Shown piece after piece: positions 53,070-64,000 of a DNA stretch of 64,000 nucleotides (position 1 is its first letter; each line of letters opens with the position of its first letter). Below the pieces are notes generated by a model. The model worked only from the letters and a program-made list of their open reading frames with translations, was not told the origin of the DNA and did not search any database. The position numbers and the translations under genes were made by a program. This DNA is from Tenebrio molitor (Eukaryota > Arthropoda > Insecta > Coleoptera > Tenebrionidae): positions 17,794,001 through 17,858,000 of the forward strand of contig NC_091052.1 of assembly GCF_963966145.1 (NCBI RefSeq), written 5' to 3'.

Positions 53070-54641
53070 GTGTGCAACCGTACGCGAAATGAGCACTTCG
53101 CGTGCCTAGAGCAGGCCGCGAAATTGAATTTCGCAGCCGTTGCCTTGACGACGGCCGTAGAAGTAAAAGTTATTTCAATATTTATTTATTATCACAATTA
53201 CAACATATCTATCTTTATATTTGCGGTGTGATCTTACAAAATCTGGATTGGGTACAGTTAAAGTTTGATTTATGCCAGTTTTTGTGTCAGGAACGGCCGC
53301 TATTAGTACAGAATGTTCATCCGGTTTGAAGTTCCCGCCAATTTCAAATGGAGTGGTCGCCTCAAGAATGACGAGTCGGTAAAAAAGATCCCAATTATCG
53401 ATCTAGAACAAACACGGATGAATTAGGTTAATTTTTGACCGGTCAAAAAGGGAAATATCTAGTAACTAGTAACATATCCTGATTGAACACAGATTGAATC
53501 CTGAATGGCATCAACAGACATTTTGGTTTATTTGTTTCTTCGCACGGCATCTGATATTTCCACGATTAAAATAACCTAAAAAGGAGCAGATGATACAATT
53601 TATCATAAGAGAATTTAACATTTACCTGCCACAATAAATAAATTCCAGTAAATAGGTAAGCCACTGCAACATTATCCGACACGGTTTTCACATTCTTCTT
53701 GTTACATCAGTCTCAAAGTCACTGTAACATTTTTTATATTGCTGTTTCAATTTTTCAGGTTTTAAATGCGACACTGCACAATTTATAATATTTTTTTAAC
53801 TCGGGATGAGTACACGGAACAAGAGCTGCATATTTGCGGTATAATCTTACAAATTCTGGATTGGTGACAGTAAAAGTTCGTTTTATGCCAGTTTTTGTGT
53901 CAGGAACGGCCACTATTAATACAGAATGTTCATCCTTGATGTCATCGATAGACATTTTGGTTAGTTCGTCTCTTCGCATGGCTCCTGATATTCCCATGAT
54001 TAAAATGACCTAAAAAAGGGCAGATTATACCTACAGCAAATTGATCTGGTCTCCTGTCAATACCTTAGACTTTTTCGCCTGATAACCAACTGACTTTTTT
54101 TCAAAAAAGGTACCAATTTCAGAAACTTCGTAACACCAATGCAATCCCGTATGTTCAGCGTGAGCTTCAACATTGAATATGTGCTCCATAAAGTTGAACT
54201 TTTCACAGTTTTTGATTTTTCCATTAAATAAGCCAAAACAACATTCTCCGACACGTTTGGACTTTTCTGGTATTAAATTGGACACTGCACAATCTGCAAT
54301 ATTTTTTAACTCCGGGGAAGTAGACGGAACAAAAACGTTGTAATTTTCTTGCGACATTTTTACAATTTTTCTCAAAGTGAATTGTTTTATTTATGTCGTT
54401 TCCATAGGGACATGGCGACATGTAGGCCGACTTTATTTTTATTGACAGGGAAGGAAATTTTACTTGTTCATTTTATAATTACAAATTTTTGGGTTGCACA
54501 CAAAATGTTGTGTACACCTTGGCTACGAAATCCTTTGACGACCTCGAGATTGTCTTGTCTCGGCCGCAAAGCGGCCTTGACGACAATTTTTCTCTCGGTT
54601 CGTCAAAGTAGGATTTCGCAGCCTTGCTATACAAATAACTA
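53070..54641 (-). mobile_element. Crypton-like element copy 2, 1572 bp, empty site available
   Basis: Minus strand: TAGTTATTTGTATAGC at 54641, hairpin (54631-54525), TTTTGTGTGCAACC (54505-54492), degraded recombinase sequences, and GGTTGCACAC ending at 53070 followed by AAA. The uninterrupted target at 63221-63235 reads TTAATAAAAGGTATTTTG, so the inserted unit includes the hairpin. Confidence 0.8.
53216..54375 (-). pseudogene. Two fused, degraded Crypton-like recombinase copies
   Basis: First copy: 54375 to about 53800. It has TLWSTYSMLKLTLNI in one frame and AKKSKVLTGDQINLL in another, a short intron (54023-54001 region), then VILIMGISGAMRRDEL with the first catalytic Arg and IDDIKDEHSVLIVAV. 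At LYRKYAALVPCTHPELKK it turns into the beginning of a second copy, which has SDNVAVAYLF near 53680, an intron, VILIVEIS and a damaged Arg motif near 53540, and the AAVPDTKTGI block near 53300. The H-x-x-R and Tyr regions are missing from both. Not functional. Confidence 0.72.
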
Positions 54642-54961
54642 TTTATTAAAAATGCCTGTAATAACTTTGATGAAAAAAAAATGAAACGAATCGAAAAAGA
54701 CAGAAACTAAGTTTAACGAAGTACAAGAAATTAACTGGTTGAGTACATCACAAAGATAAACGACAAGATGAATGCAACAATATTTAAAATAACAAAAAAC
54801 GGGTACATAACAGACAAAATGACAGGTTAAAGCTTGCAAAACAAGTGAACAAATTATGGTGCAGTTATTACAGACAGGGACGGATGAAAAACCCTCTTCA
54901 AAAACCGTATCCCAGGTATTACTCATATTTTACAATTCGATTAATGACAAAAACAATGTTT

Positions 54962-56608
54962 GTTCGATACCTCCCTAGAAAGTGGGTCTGTATCCATGGT
55001 TACCAGTGAGTGAAGGTTCCACTTTCGCTCACGTACTTTCGCTCACGCATAATTGAAATTCGATTTTATGAAAAAGAATTTGTATATTGAAAATAATTAC
55101 ATACCAATAATAACTAAACGTTATTCACGTGGAGTTGAACATTTCAAGGTCAAATAATTTTATTTTTTGGCTCTGTAATTATGTTTTGTAAATAGTGACA
55201 TGCAGCTAACCAACATAATGCGAATTTAGCAATGCTCAATTCATCGTAAACGGTATTTACCTGCATGTCACTGTTTGCTAAATTATTTGACCTTGAAACA
55301 TGCTAATTTTTCAACCTCCTGTTAACTTTGTATTTGTAATAGGTACCTAAATGGTTGTAATAGACAATTTACAAATAAAATGTTATTTGCAAAAAATAGT
55401 GTGAACATTAATATTTTACATTTTATAACGATAGATTCATTATTTATGTTATAACAAGTTTCTTTACTTTAATAAAAATTAAATGAAATGTTCAGAATGG
55501 CCTCCAGAGACAGTTAAGCAATCACATAATCAATTACATATCAAAATTACAAATGTCAGGTGAAATTTTAGCCTACTGAAAATTTAAAATTACAGCAAAC
55601 GGAATTCAAAAAATGTCTTTTTGCTATAATTTATCCCTTGATTCTGGTTATTAAATTGAAATTATTTCAATACATTATCATATCCCACAACTTTACTACA
55701 AAACTGGGTTGAATATTTTCATGAGGACAAAAGTTAACAGGGGGTTGAAAAATGTAGCTTGTAAAACCCTATGGCCAGTCTTAAAAAAAGCTCACTGTAT
55801 AACAATTCATCACTTTACATAATTCATCACGACGGCCACCGAATATGCCCATCATCAGTACAACTTTCTGAAGGATCCACTCTTGGTCCGCCGCTTCCAG
55901 TAAAAACTTGCAAACATCGTTTCTTGAAGAAGTTGTAGCTTTTTTCGGCTGATAGTTTCTACATTTTGTTTCAAAAAGGAGGTGAGACTGTTGAACCTGC
56001 AAAATTTATTATATTAAAACAACTAATAGCTTATTAAAAAAACCTCTTACCTGGATACCTGGAGATATAAACGTTTTGAAATACAAACAGTGTACTCTTC
56101 AACATTGAATAACCGCGCTGATGCTGCTTTCGTCTTTTCCTTTGATCTCGGTCTGCCATTGTGTAAATATTTCCAATTCTTTCTGGTATGGTAATTTTGA
56201 TTTCGTAGGCACCATTTGGTACTTCGCGGCACTTGCCTCTTCCAGGACGTCATCAGGAACACACAATTCTTCGTCATCCATTTCCACAACGTGGTGTGCA
56301 CAATCACTTTATTGACTTTGCAAAACTTTGTTTATTTTGTATTTTATTTTTTTCCATAGCAACAGATCTCTCCGAAAATGTGATTTATTTATTTTATTTT
56401 AATTTTATTTAAAATTTTGAATATAAAGTTACAGACTCATTTTCTAAGGAGTTATGTCTGGTATCGAACAAAATCAAATACAGCACTCGAGAGTAAGGCC
56501 GCTTTTGTTCACTTGAATTGCATCGACCACTCCGCTGCGCGTCGTGGCCGAACATGCAATTCGCGTGAACAAAAGCTTTACCTTCCTCTCTCGTAGTGTA
56601 AATAACTA
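54962..56608 (-). mobile_element. Crypton-like element copy 3, 1647 bp, empty site available
   Basis: Minus strand: TAGTTATTTACAC at 56608, hairpin (56599-56484), TTTTGTTCGATACC (56473-56460), recombinase 5' part, and GGTATCGAAC ending at 54962 followed by AAA. The uninterrupted target is at 62905-62916 (CAAATAACCATTG). Confidence 0.8.
55781..56287 (-). pseudogene. Crypton-like recombinase, truncated before the catalytic H-x-x-R
   Basis: Starts MEMDDEELCVPDDVLEEASA at 56287 and has YQKELEIFTQWQTEIK. A deletion and frame change join it to YSMLKSTLFVF. A short intron (about 56050-55999) follows, then VQQSHLLFETKCRNYQPKKA and MMGIFGGRRDELCKV with the first catalytic Arg. It stops at 55781. The 3' half of the gene, with H-x-x-R and Tyr, is absent, although the element's right end is present, so the loss is internal. 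Confidence 0.78.
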
Positions 56609-56820
56609 TTAATTTGGAACTACGCGGTCAAGGTACGCCAACGGGAGCTTAGAGCTGGAAGTAACAAACTTTCGGCCGCGAGGGGGCTCAGAAAAATAAT
56701 CTGAATCGTCTTGAAAGCAGCGACATTTATAGGTACTCGGGGTATCGCGTGTCGGACTACTGTTTACCGACCAATTCCGAGTGATATAAGCGTTCGGGGT
56801 TGTACCTTCGATCATACCTA

Positions 56821-57219
56821 TATACTACGTGGATGCGTAATGCAACGAGTTGGTGAGACACATTTGATGTTCCAAAAAATTGAAAAGAGATAAATAGACA
56901 CAAACGCATAAGTCTAATAGAAATAGCTACACAACTTGCACAAGTTCGCTCTGCGCATGGTCAATGGCCATCGCTTTGACAATTGACATCTGTAAATTTG
57001 TCAATCTGTGATTGTGATTGACATTATCAGTTCTTGTTTTTCTCTTGTTTTTCTTGTGTTTTTCTCTCGTTTTTTCTCTAGTTTTTGTGAAAACTGAAAA
57101 ATGAAGTTTTGTTACGTGTGTAAAAATAAAGATAATCACTGAATACATGCGCCTGCGTAGAATGCAACATTCCGGTACACATTGTGTCGCTTTTTTTGGA
57201 ACACGAGGTAGACAAGGAA
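56821..57219. other. Spacer, no gene
   Basis: T-rich stretch with TTTTTCTCTCGTTTTTTCTC-like simple sequence at 57030-57080. The copia pol homology ends near 57230. Confidence 0.4.
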
Positions 57220-59464
57220 TTAGGCATCCACGTAGTATATATGATCGAAGGGTTGTACGATGAGCTTCTCAGAGTCGCATACAGCAGAACTTGTTCCACC
57301 TTCCCCAAGCAAGGTGATTGTTCTGTTCGACCTCTCAGCACAGCCATTTTGTTGTGGGGTGTAAGGATTGGTAACAACAAGTTTTACTCCGTTTAATGAC
57401 ATGAGCTTTTGCATGCTAGAGTTATCAAACTCGCACTGAAAAATCTTCATTTGTCGTCCACAATGATTCTCGACCAGCTTCAGCACTTCTTCTATCTTCG
57501 ATGAGGTCTCGGACTTTTCCTTGAAAAAATACACCATCCGATATCTTGAAAAAGCACATGTGATGCACAAGAAATACTTTGCTCCGCCTAAAGAAGCACA
57601 TTCCATAGGGCCACATAAATCAGCATGCATAATTGCACCTGGTTCTAATGCACGCTGCTTTCTTTCTAGAAATGTGTTGGAATGTTGCTTCCCCTCGACA
57701 CAAGCTCCGCAAAAACTATCCTCGTCTACGAAGTCGATCTTATAATCTCTCAGGAGCTTCCTCACATGACGCTTATTCTGGTGTCCTAATCTCTCATGCC
57801 AGATCTGCAACGTGTCCTTCGATGAAGCTGTGTTTGCTTCACTGAAAACTGATAATTCAGGATTAACAATACGGATAATCATTTTAAACAGATGCCCAGA
57901 ACGAGCACCACGAGCCTTGACAACATCGTCTCGAATGAATTTGCACTCTTCACTGTTTGATGTAAACGACATCCCTTTGTCTACTGCTGATATGACTGAG
58001 AACAAATTTCTTCGAGCCTGAGGTACATATAATACATTCTCCATATAGCAAGGTTTCCAGCAGCCATTAACAAGGGCCTCGAAATGAATTATCCCTTTTC
58101 CGAGTGCATCCATCGTTGATTTGTTGCCGATGTGTACTTTGATAGGCACTTCGAAGAACTTCAAAGCAGAAAACCATTCCTTTCGATGTGTCACATGATC
58201 TGTTGCTCCGGAGTCTGCTATCCATACGTCGGCGTCGTCTTGTTCTGCATTCAGTGTCTCACAGATGAATGCCTCGTCCTTGGACTCGTCTTTGGATGCG
58301 GTCGAAATTGACTTTCTCTTCTTACAATTACGACGTATGTGTCCAATATTCCCACAGAAATATAATTACTTGTTTTTTTTTGTTTCCGTAGAAGGGTTCT
58401 GATTACTCGTTTGGCCGCGTTCATTTTTGCCTTGCATTTTCGCTTTATTAGGTCATCCTGTTTCTCGGCACGTTGTTGACGACGCTTTTCTTCCGATGTC
58501 AGTACTTCGATAAGGTTGTTTACCGTCTGTTGACTTTCTGGTCGAGCCCACCATGCCTGTCGTAGACCTTCAAACTCATCAGGAAGCGAGTCCAGCAGTT
58601 TGACCATGAGCGACGACTCATCTGGCTTTACATTCCGGTGCACACGAGTTCCCGTCAGCATAATATTTTATATCTGGGCTTCGACATAGGCCCTTTAATC
58701 CTGCACACGAATTGAAATTCTAGACTCGAATTCCGGTCAGAAAAAAACCTTGGTTATTGAAAGCACTGTTACGAAAGTAAGATTCAATGATGAATCTTCT
58801 ATGTTCTGAAATAAAAACCATTTTTGCGTTAAAATTCGGTTAATAGTGACAGTTGTTTGACGTTTATTAGCTGATACGAAAAATCTGACACTGTCAAAGT
58901 CACAGCCGCCCCTTATCTAAGTATATAATTGTTGATCACACGGTATTTGTAACATTTTAAACTTTTTTTTTTTGGTCCACGTAATGGTAAACAACAATGG
59001 TACCTGGCAACGGCTAGAGGGGTAGGTAAGTAAGGGATTGAAGCGCTCTTACCCTTGACGGGAACTCGAGTTATGGATTATATCAGTTGATAATTACCTG
59101 ACGGGAATTCTTGCATTACTTTATGACAAGAAATAAGTCAGACGGGAATTCGAGTGCGCCCTTACATTCAACTGTTGCATGCGCAAGACAAGTCCTTCGA
59201 ATTTGGCAATATGCGTCACGATATCATCGGTCAATGTTTTCATAAAACTGAAGAACTCCGCTTGCACGGTATGTGCGGCTTGTTTTGTTTGTTCCTCAAA
59301 AACACTATGTAACTTTAGCCACATGTCTCTTGCTTTTTCGCAAGTTATCAATATCATTAACGCCATTACCTTCGACTCAACAGTTTTAACGATGACCTGA
59401 CTCGCTGAACGATCCGCCTTGTCCCATCCCATGTCTTCAGCTTTGTTTCGTGTGCCGGTCGTGC
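57220..59464 (-). pseudogene. copia copy 2: gag C-terminus and integrase
   Basis: Minus strand. The gag part 59464-59121 has DMGWDKADRSASQVIVKTV and MWLKLHSVFEEQTKQ. 58661-58251 has VKLLDSLPDEFEGLRQAWWA and a damaged zinc-knuckle area. 58194-57220 has the integrase with WHERLGHQNKRHVRKLL, the FCGACVEGKQ zinc pair, MHADLCGP (first Asp) and NGCAERSNRTI (Glu). The second Asp motif is damaged (FQCEFDNSS) and the frame shifts near 57310. RT, RNase H and the 3' LTR are not present below 57220. It continues copy 1's gag sequence exactly at the CTCCCGAG target duplication, but one frame later. Confidence 0.82.
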
Positions 59465-59499
59465 CTCGGGAGCAGTAGCGGCTCGTCAAGATCAAAACC

Positions 59500-61535
59500 G
59501 GGTAGGCACCAGCAATTTTTTTGGTCAGTCACTTGGTCAGTTTTTTCGCGTTAATTTTTTTTTTGACCTTGCACTAGTTCAACGGTGGTGATGGATATAA
59601 TGCTTATTATTATTACAAAGGTGAGACGTAATCTCAAGATGTTCCACTTTTCCCTAACCTGGACGTTTTGAAAATGACAGTAACATTAACAAAACAATAT
59701 CATGCATTGGGTTTATTATGGAAAATAAAGGACAACTCTTGCTGGCACAAAAAAATTGCAATATCAATTAGACTCTTTGTTACGTCCTACCTGGACTTTG
59801 CGCCTCAGGGGTGATCCTCCCCCACCCTGTTATGTACAAACCGACCACTAGTTTTAGTTTAAGACATTTTTTCAATTCATTCCCTTTTTGTACTTGTTCA
59901 GAGACACATTCATTCATTCATCCATCGTTTTTTCATCAATTTGTACATAGTTAGTTGTTGTTATATTTAATTAAATTGTTACACCAAGTTGTGCTTTTTA
60001 TTGAATATACAACGGTTTTGGCGATTTACCCAAAACCCTGTGTTATGTTTGGACATCGACAACAAACACTCTTGATAATTTCAAGATTTTCCCGTACGCT
60101 ATTCTTTTCTAAACTTTTCTATTTCCATTTTCCGAGCGGGGACTATTACGGGCGAGAACCGGGGCTTTTCAACGTGGTATGGCCTTTGTCGTGGGGTCTA
60201 TTACGGTGGCAATGTTTTGTTTACCGAAAAGAACGAATTTACAAGCAAAAGCAATATGCTCTTTACTCTTATTGTGCTTCTCTAATGCACGCCCTAAATT
60301 GCTCAAATCAGAATACGCCGTTTTTGTCCACACTGTCTCATTATTAGTCACAAAAAGAATAAAAAAAGTTTTTTAAGTAACTTACCTACCTACCACGAAT
60401 TAGTAGGTAAATGCACTATTCTGTTTACCAGTAGTTACCAAAGTTTTACTTATATCAGTTACATCAGGACAGGGTCTCTTTAACTGTTTAATGTACATAC
60501 ATAAAACTTATCTTCGTAGGAAAGTTTACAAAACCGGCATTTATTTATCAAAAAATCAACAATATCTTCCGAATTTCGAACATCGACGTTAACAGGAACG
60601 ACAACCGCCTCTTGTTCTTGACTGACTTGAGATCATTTTTATTAAATTGCTACTTACCTACTTACCATCACTAGCCTGCATAACATAACTAAACCGCAAT
60701 GTTTAACAACAACAACGTTAAATTTCAACTTCTGTTCGAGATCGAGCTGAACGAACGTAAGCTTGGGCACGATCACGATTTACATACCTGTACATACCTA
60801 TATCGTGGGCACGATTCACGCGGTGTCGCTTCCCAACCTTTTCGACAAAACCATTGTGTCCGTTAATCGCTCATAGTCACAATAATCATAATATAAAATA
60901 AAATTTTACGACTACAATGAAAATGACAAAACTACAGAGGAATGCCTCGAGTTGCACTTTGCTAACACGCAGTAACCAATAACAGTGTATGACGGGTTGA
61001 TGGTATTCAGTTCTTTATTCTACCAACCACACAGCGGAAAAATGAAGTGGCACATTTTACGGTGCCTCTACGGCACAGATTACTCATATAAACAGATAGT
61101 GCACTCGGACCTCGAATTGTTTCCAGTTTCAGTGCGCAAGTCTCTGTTTTCGTTCGCACGAATTTAAAAACCTGTTTAGTTGGTTTTGTAAATAAATATG
61201 ATAAAGAAGAATTTTCCCTTAGATTATTCTCTAAAACTGTATGTCCACATGAGAATTTATTATGCATTAAAATATTACAACTGCAACATAAATTGCCCAA
61301 CACTTAAAAACAGAAAGTTATTGAATGTATCGCATTTGTGACTTTGTGAAGCATTTATTTGAGGTAGTGTAAAAGATAAAACGGCCTAACCCAGAAAATA
61401 TAGAACTATATACTTTTCCAGGTTCCGCATTATTATCGGAAATTTTCGCATTGTAAATTAAAAATGTTATTTAATAAAAATATTCAATCTTAATATAATA
61501 GTTATAATTGACTATAACATAATATCTTTAGAACC
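59500..61535. other. No gene recognised inside the hAT-like element
   Basis: AT-rich sequence. A 130-codon plus-strand frame at 59955-60347 shows no domain. 61074-61105 (GATTACTCATATAAACAGAT) is an inverted relative of sequence near 46180 and 63855. Confidence 0.4.
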
Positions 61536-62912
61536 TGTAGTGACCCAGTTTAAAATTTAAAATTTTTAATTCCCGGTACCGCCACGAGAGCGCGCCAAAT
61601 GGGAAGGTACTAGCGGCTAGACTAGGAACTAAGGGATGGGGTTGGTAATCTTGGCGAGTTGGCGACGCTGTTGAAAAGCGGAAATATAGCGGGGATGAAA
61701 CGGGCTCGCGCGGGCGGTTGAAGGGGGTAGGTCACTTTTGTTTAGTTTTTCGAAACGAACACACCTTGCGAAGAGCGATCCAAGTTTCTCAAATTTGTAA
61801 GTTAAATCCGAACCAATTACACTACCGTCCCGAGTAGATATTTTGTGTCCCCGTGAAGAATCCGGCAGTTTCTTTTTTGATTCCACACGGGTAATTATTT
61901 ATCTCACGTTCGTTGTCCGTTGTTTTTGTTTTTGGGACCAGGACCACGTGGTAAGGGTATGTTGTAGATTTCATTTTGTTGCATGCTGTTTCTTTAAGAA
62001 GCGCCCATTTGTTAATTTTAAGCGTTATCCCTAAGTTTCTCCCGGTAGGTTCATTTTTTTTGCAATCTTGTAATTTCGGAAATTAGTAGCCGTCGTCCGG
62101 ACCGCGTGCGTCCATTTTGTTTTTCTTTCACTAACATTGTTTAACGGCACTCGACCCGCCATATTTTTGTTTAGTATTGCCAGCGAGTATTATATTCCTG
62201 TTTAAAGTGTTTTTATTTTATCGTTATTTAACTTCGCGCTTTGTTCTCTTTTATTTCCTCATTGTTTAATGTTGCGTTTTGTTTTGCTTATGTTATCCTT
62301 GTTTAATGTTGCGTTTGTTTTGCTTATTTTATCATTGTTTGATGTTGCGCTTTGTTTGCTGGAGTTTCTCATCGTTTAATGTTACGCTTTGTTCGATAGA
62401 GTTAAGCTCGGTTTTTTTTTTCTTCGTGTTGTTGCTAGATTTCGGAAAAGTTAAAGTAAAATGTTGTAAGTGCGCCCCTGTGGGAGCTAGGTGACAATCA
62501 GGAAGTCGTGGGGTAGTTTAGTAAATTTCTGTGGAAGCTACGGTTATTTAAAACCGTTAGCGGGGGCGGACCTAGGTCTTCGCTTATGCGGCGGCGGGAT
62601 GCTTTCGTGAAGCTTCCGTCGAGGTTATAGAGATTTCGGGGGCTTGTCGGGAAACGGTTGGTTGGGGACGGTGGAGCTAAATATTCGCTTATGCTGTTTA
62701 GTGATGCTAATCGTACAACCCCGAGACGCTCTGTCACTCTTGCTTGGTCGGCGAAATAGTCTGACGTTCATTAATACCCCGAATATCTATAAACGTCGCT
62801 TGCTCTCAAGATGACTCAGATTATTCTTCTGAGTCCCCTCGCGGCCGAAAGTTTGTTACCTCCAGCTCTAAGCTCCCGTTGGCGTACCTTGACCGCGTAG
62901 TTTCAAATAACC
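61536..62912 (+). repeat. Possible solo LTR, about 1.38 kb
   Basis: Starts TGTAGTGACCCAG, a common form for LTR starts, and is GC-richer than its flanks. Its last 220 bp recur inverted at 56609-56820. No matching target duplication or internal region was found, so the call is tentative. Confidence 0.35.
62258..62400 (+). repeat. Short tandem repeat, about 4 units
   Basis: Units of about 40-45 bp based on TTGTTTAATGTTGCGTTTTG repeat with small changes. They generate a 71-codon Cys/Phe/Leu-rich open frame that is probably not a gene. Confidence 0.65.
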
Positions 62913-63430
62913 ATTGTTTTTGTCATTAATCTAATTGTGAAATATGAGTAATACCTGGGATACGGTTTTTGAAGAGGGTTTTTCATCCGTCCCTGTCTGT
63001 AATAACTGCCTTATAATTTGTTTACTTGTTTTGCAAGCTTTAACTGTCATTTTGTCTGTCATGTGCCCGTTTTTCTGTTATTTTAAATATTGTTGCATTC
63101 ATCTTGTCGTTTATCTTTGTGATGTACTCAACTAGTTAATTTCTCGTACTTCGTTAAACTTAATTTCTGTCCTTTGTATTCGTTTCAATTTCTTTTTCAT
63201 CAAAGTTATTACAGGCATTTTTAATAAAAGGTATTTTGCGTCCCTCACATGTGTGTTTTATTTGCGGCACTCTTCCAACTGGAACCCTCATCGTTTGCAT
63301 TCCGAACCTTTTCCGCCAAAAGAAAGACACAACGTAGGGCTCCTCCGATTCAATGACGATCACGACCTCATTTGTTACCGTTTTGCGCAGGTTCGAATAT
63401 TTGGCGGAAAAAGTAATGTATTCAAATCAT
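62690..63430 (+). repeat. Right arm of the 740-bp inverted duplication, uninterrupted
   Basis: A single continuous copy of the three blocks found inverted at 52862-56820. It supplies the empty sites for Crypton-like copies 2 (near 63228) and 3 (near 62909). Confidence 0.85.
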
Positions 63431-64000
63431 TACAAACCCAAGCCTAATAATAACTTACAATTAATTGGTATAAATAAAACTGTGGTTTAAATTCACTCAC
63501 TACAACAAAATTTAAACTTATTTCATGCCACAATTAAGTCTGTATGAGTTAGCCTGTTTCCATTTTGATTGTTTTATTTAGAATAATTGATTTGTTTGAA
63601 TTGTATTCCTTTTTTATTATTTTTTCTTTCTGAAAAATATATTACGTTAATATTTTATTCTGGTTTTATTTTCTGTATCATTTTTATGGACATAACATCA
63701 ATAGAATTGATTAGAACTCTTATTTGCTTTATTTACAATTTTAGAATTCCGCGTCGATCGGGTCACATTTTAAATTCGCGCGAACCAAACGAAAGCTACT
63801 GCGACAAGAATCTTGAACCGCTACAATCAATGCATTGCTGGTCAAGTGCACTATCTGCTTATATGAGTAATCTGTGTCTACGCTCTGCAGCCCGAAGCGA
63901 AGGCGCCGAATGCAAAACGCACCAAATACAAAATACATAATCAAATTAACACATGCAACAGTTATTCTTCGATAATAATTAATTCAATGTAGGTACAAAA

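Larger units (their letters stand above)
52862..56820 (-). repeat. Left arm of a 740-bp inverted duplication, interrupted twice
   Basis: Three blocks, 52862-53069, 54642-54958 and 56609-56820, are inverted copies of consecutive parts of 62690-63430. Two Crypton-like insertions account for the gaps. Block examples: TTTGGCGGAAAAAGGTTCGG, CATCACAAAGATAAACGACA and GGTACGCCAACGGGAGCTTA. Confidence 0.85.
59473..64000. mobile_element. Long hAT-like element, right part, continuing past the window
   Basis: Begins CAGTAGCGGCTCG at 59473 after the 8-bp CTCGGGAG. 63672-64000 matches 46005-46330, which in copy 1 leads within about 130 bp to the opposite end AGCCGCCCCTG. The element should therefore end near 64124, outside the window. 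No hAT transposase is visible. It includes LTR-like sequence (61536-62912) and the right arm of the inverted duplication. Confidence 0.6.

Noticed and set aside
59955..60347. A 130-residue protein as the hAT-like element's transposase
   Set aside because: No hAT dimerisation or catalytic motifs, no zinc finger, and the length is far too small.
62279..62494. A Cys/Phe-rich small protein
   Set aside because: The frame is produced by a short tandem repeat.

Overview
The window is AT-rich, repeat-dense nuclear DNA from an insect, probably a beetle. The order is an inference from an insect 7tm_6 odorant receptor, short GT-AG introns, and a mixed load of Tc1/mariner, copia, Ty3, BEL/Pao, Crypton and MITE sequences. 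No database search was possible. Two host genes are well supported. A MAP3K4/MEKK4-type kinase lies on the minus strand at 23704-33329 in 10 exons, with every junction read in frame to 1251 residues. A complete odorant receptor lies on the plus strand at 34669-36120 in 6 exons and 393 residues, one intron being only 39 nt. A TATA box and initiator pair at about 17.14 kb precedes a 90-codon ORF that I do not recognise.

Layout. 1-4.4 kb: nested inverted-repeat elements, then sequence without genes. 4.4-8.1 kb: a decayed Tc1 relative and a Tc1-like transposon with intact ends. 9.1-10.9 kb: the best-preserved tyrosine-recombinase (Crypton-like) element, joined end to end with a non-coding relative. 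11.4-16.4 kb: a BEL/Pao remnant and a run of MITEs. 17-19 kb: CpG-rich promoter region and a hairpin. 20-22.7 kb: a non-LTR retrotransposon ORF with two C2H2 fingers. 23.7-33.3 kb: the kinase gene, whose 5.4-kb third intron is packed with nested elements. 34.7-36.1 kb: the odorant receptor. 37-47 kb: a Ty3-type LTR element inserted in a Crypton-like element, a hAT-like MITE, a 200-bp tandem repeat carrying a SINE, and a deleted copia copy. 47-52 kb: a second Tc1-like element filled with younger insertions. 52.8-64 kb: a 740-bp inverted duplication whose left arm carries two Crypton-like insertions, flanking a copia piece and the end of a long hAT-like element.

The most interesting signal is a shared end structure on the Crypton-like elements and on non-coding elements resembling them. 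One end reads TAG (usually TAGTTATTT), then a 40-60 bp-arm hairpin whose sequence differs from element to element, then a T-run and a short inverted repeat. The other end is the matching inverted repeat followed by an A-run. Three uninterrupted copies of insertion targets within the window (two in the inverted duplication, one in the copia LTR) support these boundaries. Three head-to-tail junctions show one element inserted at the A-run end of another. Hairpin stems keep pairing while their sequence changes. This resembles, by analogy only, the folded attC sites used by integron tyrosine recombinases.
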